A stretch of DNA of 64,000 bases from UKL13-2 sp947085425. GTDB lineage: Bacteria; Pseudomonadota; Gammaproteobacteria; Burkholderiales; Usitatibacteraceae. The notes beneath the pieces were generated by a model, which worked only from the letters and a program-made list of their open reading frames with translations, was not told the origin of the DNA and made no database searches. The translations under genes were made by a program, and so were the position numbers. The stretch covers positions 1-64,000 of the forward strand of contig CAMTWK010000015.1 in NCBI GenBank assembly GCA_947085425.1. The letters are read 5' to 3'. Shown here piece by piece: positions 62,238 to 64,000 of this stretch (its first letter is position 1; each line of letters begins with the position of its first letter).

Positions 62238-63890
62238 TCAGGGGTTCTTTACGTAGGCGTTTTTGCGCAAATAGAACCACCAGTTCAAAACCAAACATGC
62301 GGCGTAAAAGGCGGCAAATCCGTACATGGCGTACTGCGGGGTACCGGCACGAATCTGCGCACCCATGACGATTGGCGCGATAAATGCACCGTAAGCACCG
62401 ATGGCCGATGTCCAGCCAAGCACCGGGCCGGCCTGATCCCGGCTGAAAACCACACCGATGGTGCGAAAGGTCGAGGCGTTACCGATGCCGGCGGCGGCGA
62501 AAATGGCGACAAACAACGCCATGAAAGGTACGAAATACTGGTCGGGCGTGGGCGATTGATAGGCCAGCAACATCACGTAGCCGACCGCCGCCGAGCACAC
62601 CGCCATCACCACCGATATCACCTGCGTCAGTACCGCGCCGCCGGTGCGGTCGGCCAGCCAACCGCCAACCGGGCGAATGAAGGCACCAACAAACGGGCCG
62701 ATCCACGCCCATGTCAACGCGCTTGGTGCATTGGCGTAGACGACACGTTTCAGTACACCGTCCACTTCAACCGACGTAAAGCCAAAAATAACGGTGATGG
62801 ACAGGGGCAGCGCCGCCGAAAAGCCAATGAACGAACCGAAGGTAACGATATACAGCGCAGTCATCGACCAAGTGTGTTTGTCCTTGAAAATCGCAAACTG
62901 CTTGGTCAGGTTGGGCTTCATGTCACCAAAGGCGACCAGCTTCATCGCCAGCAGCGTGGCGACCACAATCAGCGGAATCGCCAACCACATATTGAGCAAT
63001 CCGAGTCCGGTCGGTTTCGGCAGGTACAGATACAAACCGGCAACGGTGACCAACAGGCCAATCGTGTAGAGCAGCAAAATCTTGAAAAATGCGGCGAAGG
63101 AGGAACCGAGGTTGGGGGTGACCGGGATAAGGTTCTTTAATCCGAGCCAACACAGCACCGCCATCGGCGCGACAATCAATACCCACACCCAACCGGCGTT
63201 CTGAATGAAGGTGGGCGTACCAGCCGGAATTTTGCCGATCAAGGTTCCGGAGGGCTTGAGCAGGGTCATCGGATCACCACCGAGCGCACCAAAAATAGAG
63301 GTGGTCATGACCAGCGGAATCAACAATTGCATGACCGTGACACCAGCGTTGGCCAGGCCGGCGTTGATGCCCAGCGCCAGGCCTTGCTGCGACTTGGGAA
63401 ACCAGGTGCTGATGTTGGACATGGACGCGGCAAAATTGCCGCCGCCAATGCCAGACAATAGAGCCAGCAACTGAAACACCCAAAGCGGCGTATTCTTGTC
63501 AAGCAATGCAAAGCCGGTGCCGATGGCCGGTATCAACAGCAGCGCCGTGGTCAGGAAAACCGTATTGCGACCGCCCGCCAGGCGGATGAAAAATGACGCG
63601 GGAATGCGCAGTGTGGCACCCGACAGTCCGGCTATGGCAGTGATGGTGAATAAATCGGGCTGGCTGAACGGGAAGCCGAGATTCAGCATTTGCACGGTAA
63701 TGATGCCCCACATCAGCCACACCGAAAACGCCGGCAACAGGCTGGGCCAACTGATCCACAGTTGGCGATAGGCAATTTTTTTGCCGGTGCTCTCCCAAAA
63801 GGTCGTATCTTCCGGACGCCAGTCGGCGATGTCGGCGGCGCTGCGAACCACTGGTGCCGCAGCTGGGTTGGAATTGGTTGAATTGCCCAT
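62238..63890 (-). CDS. narK: NarK-type nitrate/nitrite transporter (MFS)
   Basis: A 550-residue major facilitator with a polar N-terminus and about 12-14 helices. It shows the nitrate signature GNFAASMSNISTWFPKSQQG (20 residues) in helix 5, an early WPSLLPAFSVWLMWG, and a second signature region IGNASTFRTIGVVF. Such proteins exchange nitrate for nitrite or import nitrate with protons. SD AAGGAC lies before the ATG. It is directly upstream of narG and downstream of another gene whose 3' end is cut by the window edge. Confidence 0.95.
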   Translation of the reverse strand: MGNSTNSNPAAAPVVRSAADIADWRPEDTTFWESTGKKIAYRQLWISWPSLLPAFSVWLMWGIITVQMLNLGFPFSQPDLFTITAIAGLSGATLRIPASFFIRLAGGRNTVFLTTALLLIPAIGTGFALLDKNTPLWVFQLLALLSGIGGGNFAASMSNISTWFPKSQQGLALGINAGLANAGVTVMQLLIPLVMTTSIFGALGGDPMTLLKPSGTLIGKIPAGTPTFIQNAGWVWVLIVAPMAVLCWLGLKNLIPVTPNLGSSFAAFFKILLLYTIGLLVTVAGLYLYLPKPTGLGLLNMWLAIPLIVVATLLAMKLVAFGDMKPNLTKQFAIFKDKHTWSMTALYIVTFGSFIGFSAALPLSITVIFGFTSVEVDGVLKRVVYANAPSALTWAWIGPFVGAFIRPVGGWLADRTGGAVLTQVISVVMAVCSAAVGYVMLLAYQSPTPDQYFVPFMALFVAIFAAAGIGNASTFRTIGVVFSRDQAGPVLGWTSAIGAYGAFIAPIVMGAQIRAGTPQYAMYGFAAFYAACLVLNWWFYLRKNAYVKNP

Positions 63891-63935
63891 GCAAGTCCTT
63901 GGTTGGGGTTAGGGTGGGGATTAGCTGTAAGCGCG

Positions 63936-64000
63936 TCAGGCGTTGAGCTTGAATGGTTTGGCGTTTTTGCCCATGACTTCGGTGCCACGCACCTCGGTCC
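63936..64000 (-). CDS. 3' end of an upstream gene of the nar locus (partial)
   Basis: The last 21 codons of a minus-strand frame ending at the TGA 63936-63938, reading about TEVRGTEVMGKNAKPFKLNA. The end lies 45 bases before narK. Betaproteobacteria often carry two narK genes in tandem, so this may be the C-terminus of a second NarK, but too little is visible to name it. Confidence 0.5.
   Translation of the reverse strand, partial: TEVRGTEVMGKNAKPFKLNA

Noticed and set aside
1..64000. tRNA, rRNA or CRISPR arrays
   Set aside because: No regularly spaced repeats, cloverleaf-like sequences with a TTCGA loop and CCA-type end, or rRNA blocks were found by reading.

Overview
The window looks like chromosomal DNA of a facultatively anaerobic, nitrate-respiring betaproteobacterium. 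This rests on gene order and motifs, not on a database search. The blocks ftsH-folP-glmM next to pst, xseA / exbB-exbD-lpxK-trm112-kdsB-adk, and queG / tsaE-amiC-mutL-miaA are typical of that class. MutL carries a Neisseria-like DMHA-type endonuclease motif. Species cannot be assigned.

Layout. 1-3.7 kb: a peptide export locus, with a 42-codon double-glycine peptide gene, a C39 peptidase/ABC exporter and an HlyD adaptor. 3.66-7.6 kb: pstSCAB behind a clear Pho box. 7.67-14.4 kb: glmM, a membrane protein, folP, ftsH and rlmE, bracketed by two copies of a small mobile element. 14.4-24.95 kb: yhbY, a PPi-type phosphofructokinase, adk, kdsB, trm112, lpxK, exbD, exbB, xseA, a third element copy, miaA and mutL. 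25.5-35 kb: a GGDEF-EAL protein, amiC, tsaE, queG, a small lipoprotein, htpG, a possible structured RNA and a TraB/GumN protein. 35.1-39.8 kb: a phosphonate/phosphite-type ABC transporter with two binding proteins. 39.8-41.4 kb: greB and a degenerate J-domain protein.

From about 41.4 kb to the end most genes serve life without oxygen: a UspA protein behind a perfect Fnr box, fabI with a FabX-like flavoenzyme, an Fnr-type regulator, ubiT/ubiV/ubiU (oxygen-independent ubiquinone synthesis), class III ribonucleotide reductase (nrdD, a separate glycyl-radical subunit, nrdG), nnrS, a bicarbonate transporter with its PII-like partner (sbtA-sbtB), and narK-narGHJI-ppiC for nitrate respiration. Fnr/CRP-type palindromes stand before usp, ubiU and nrdD, so the Fnr-type protein encoded in the same block is the natural candidate controller.

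Most notable: (i) the GG peptide with a predicted mature part of only about six residues; (ii) the split NrdD, whose glycyl-radical loop is a separate translationally coupled 64-aa protein; (iii) fabI beside a FabX-like protein with a four-cysteine cluster; (iv) a three-copy MITE family with TTAA/CTAG flanks; (v) an orphan intrinsic terminator and structured region between htpG and traB. No tRNA, rRNA or CRISPR array was seen.
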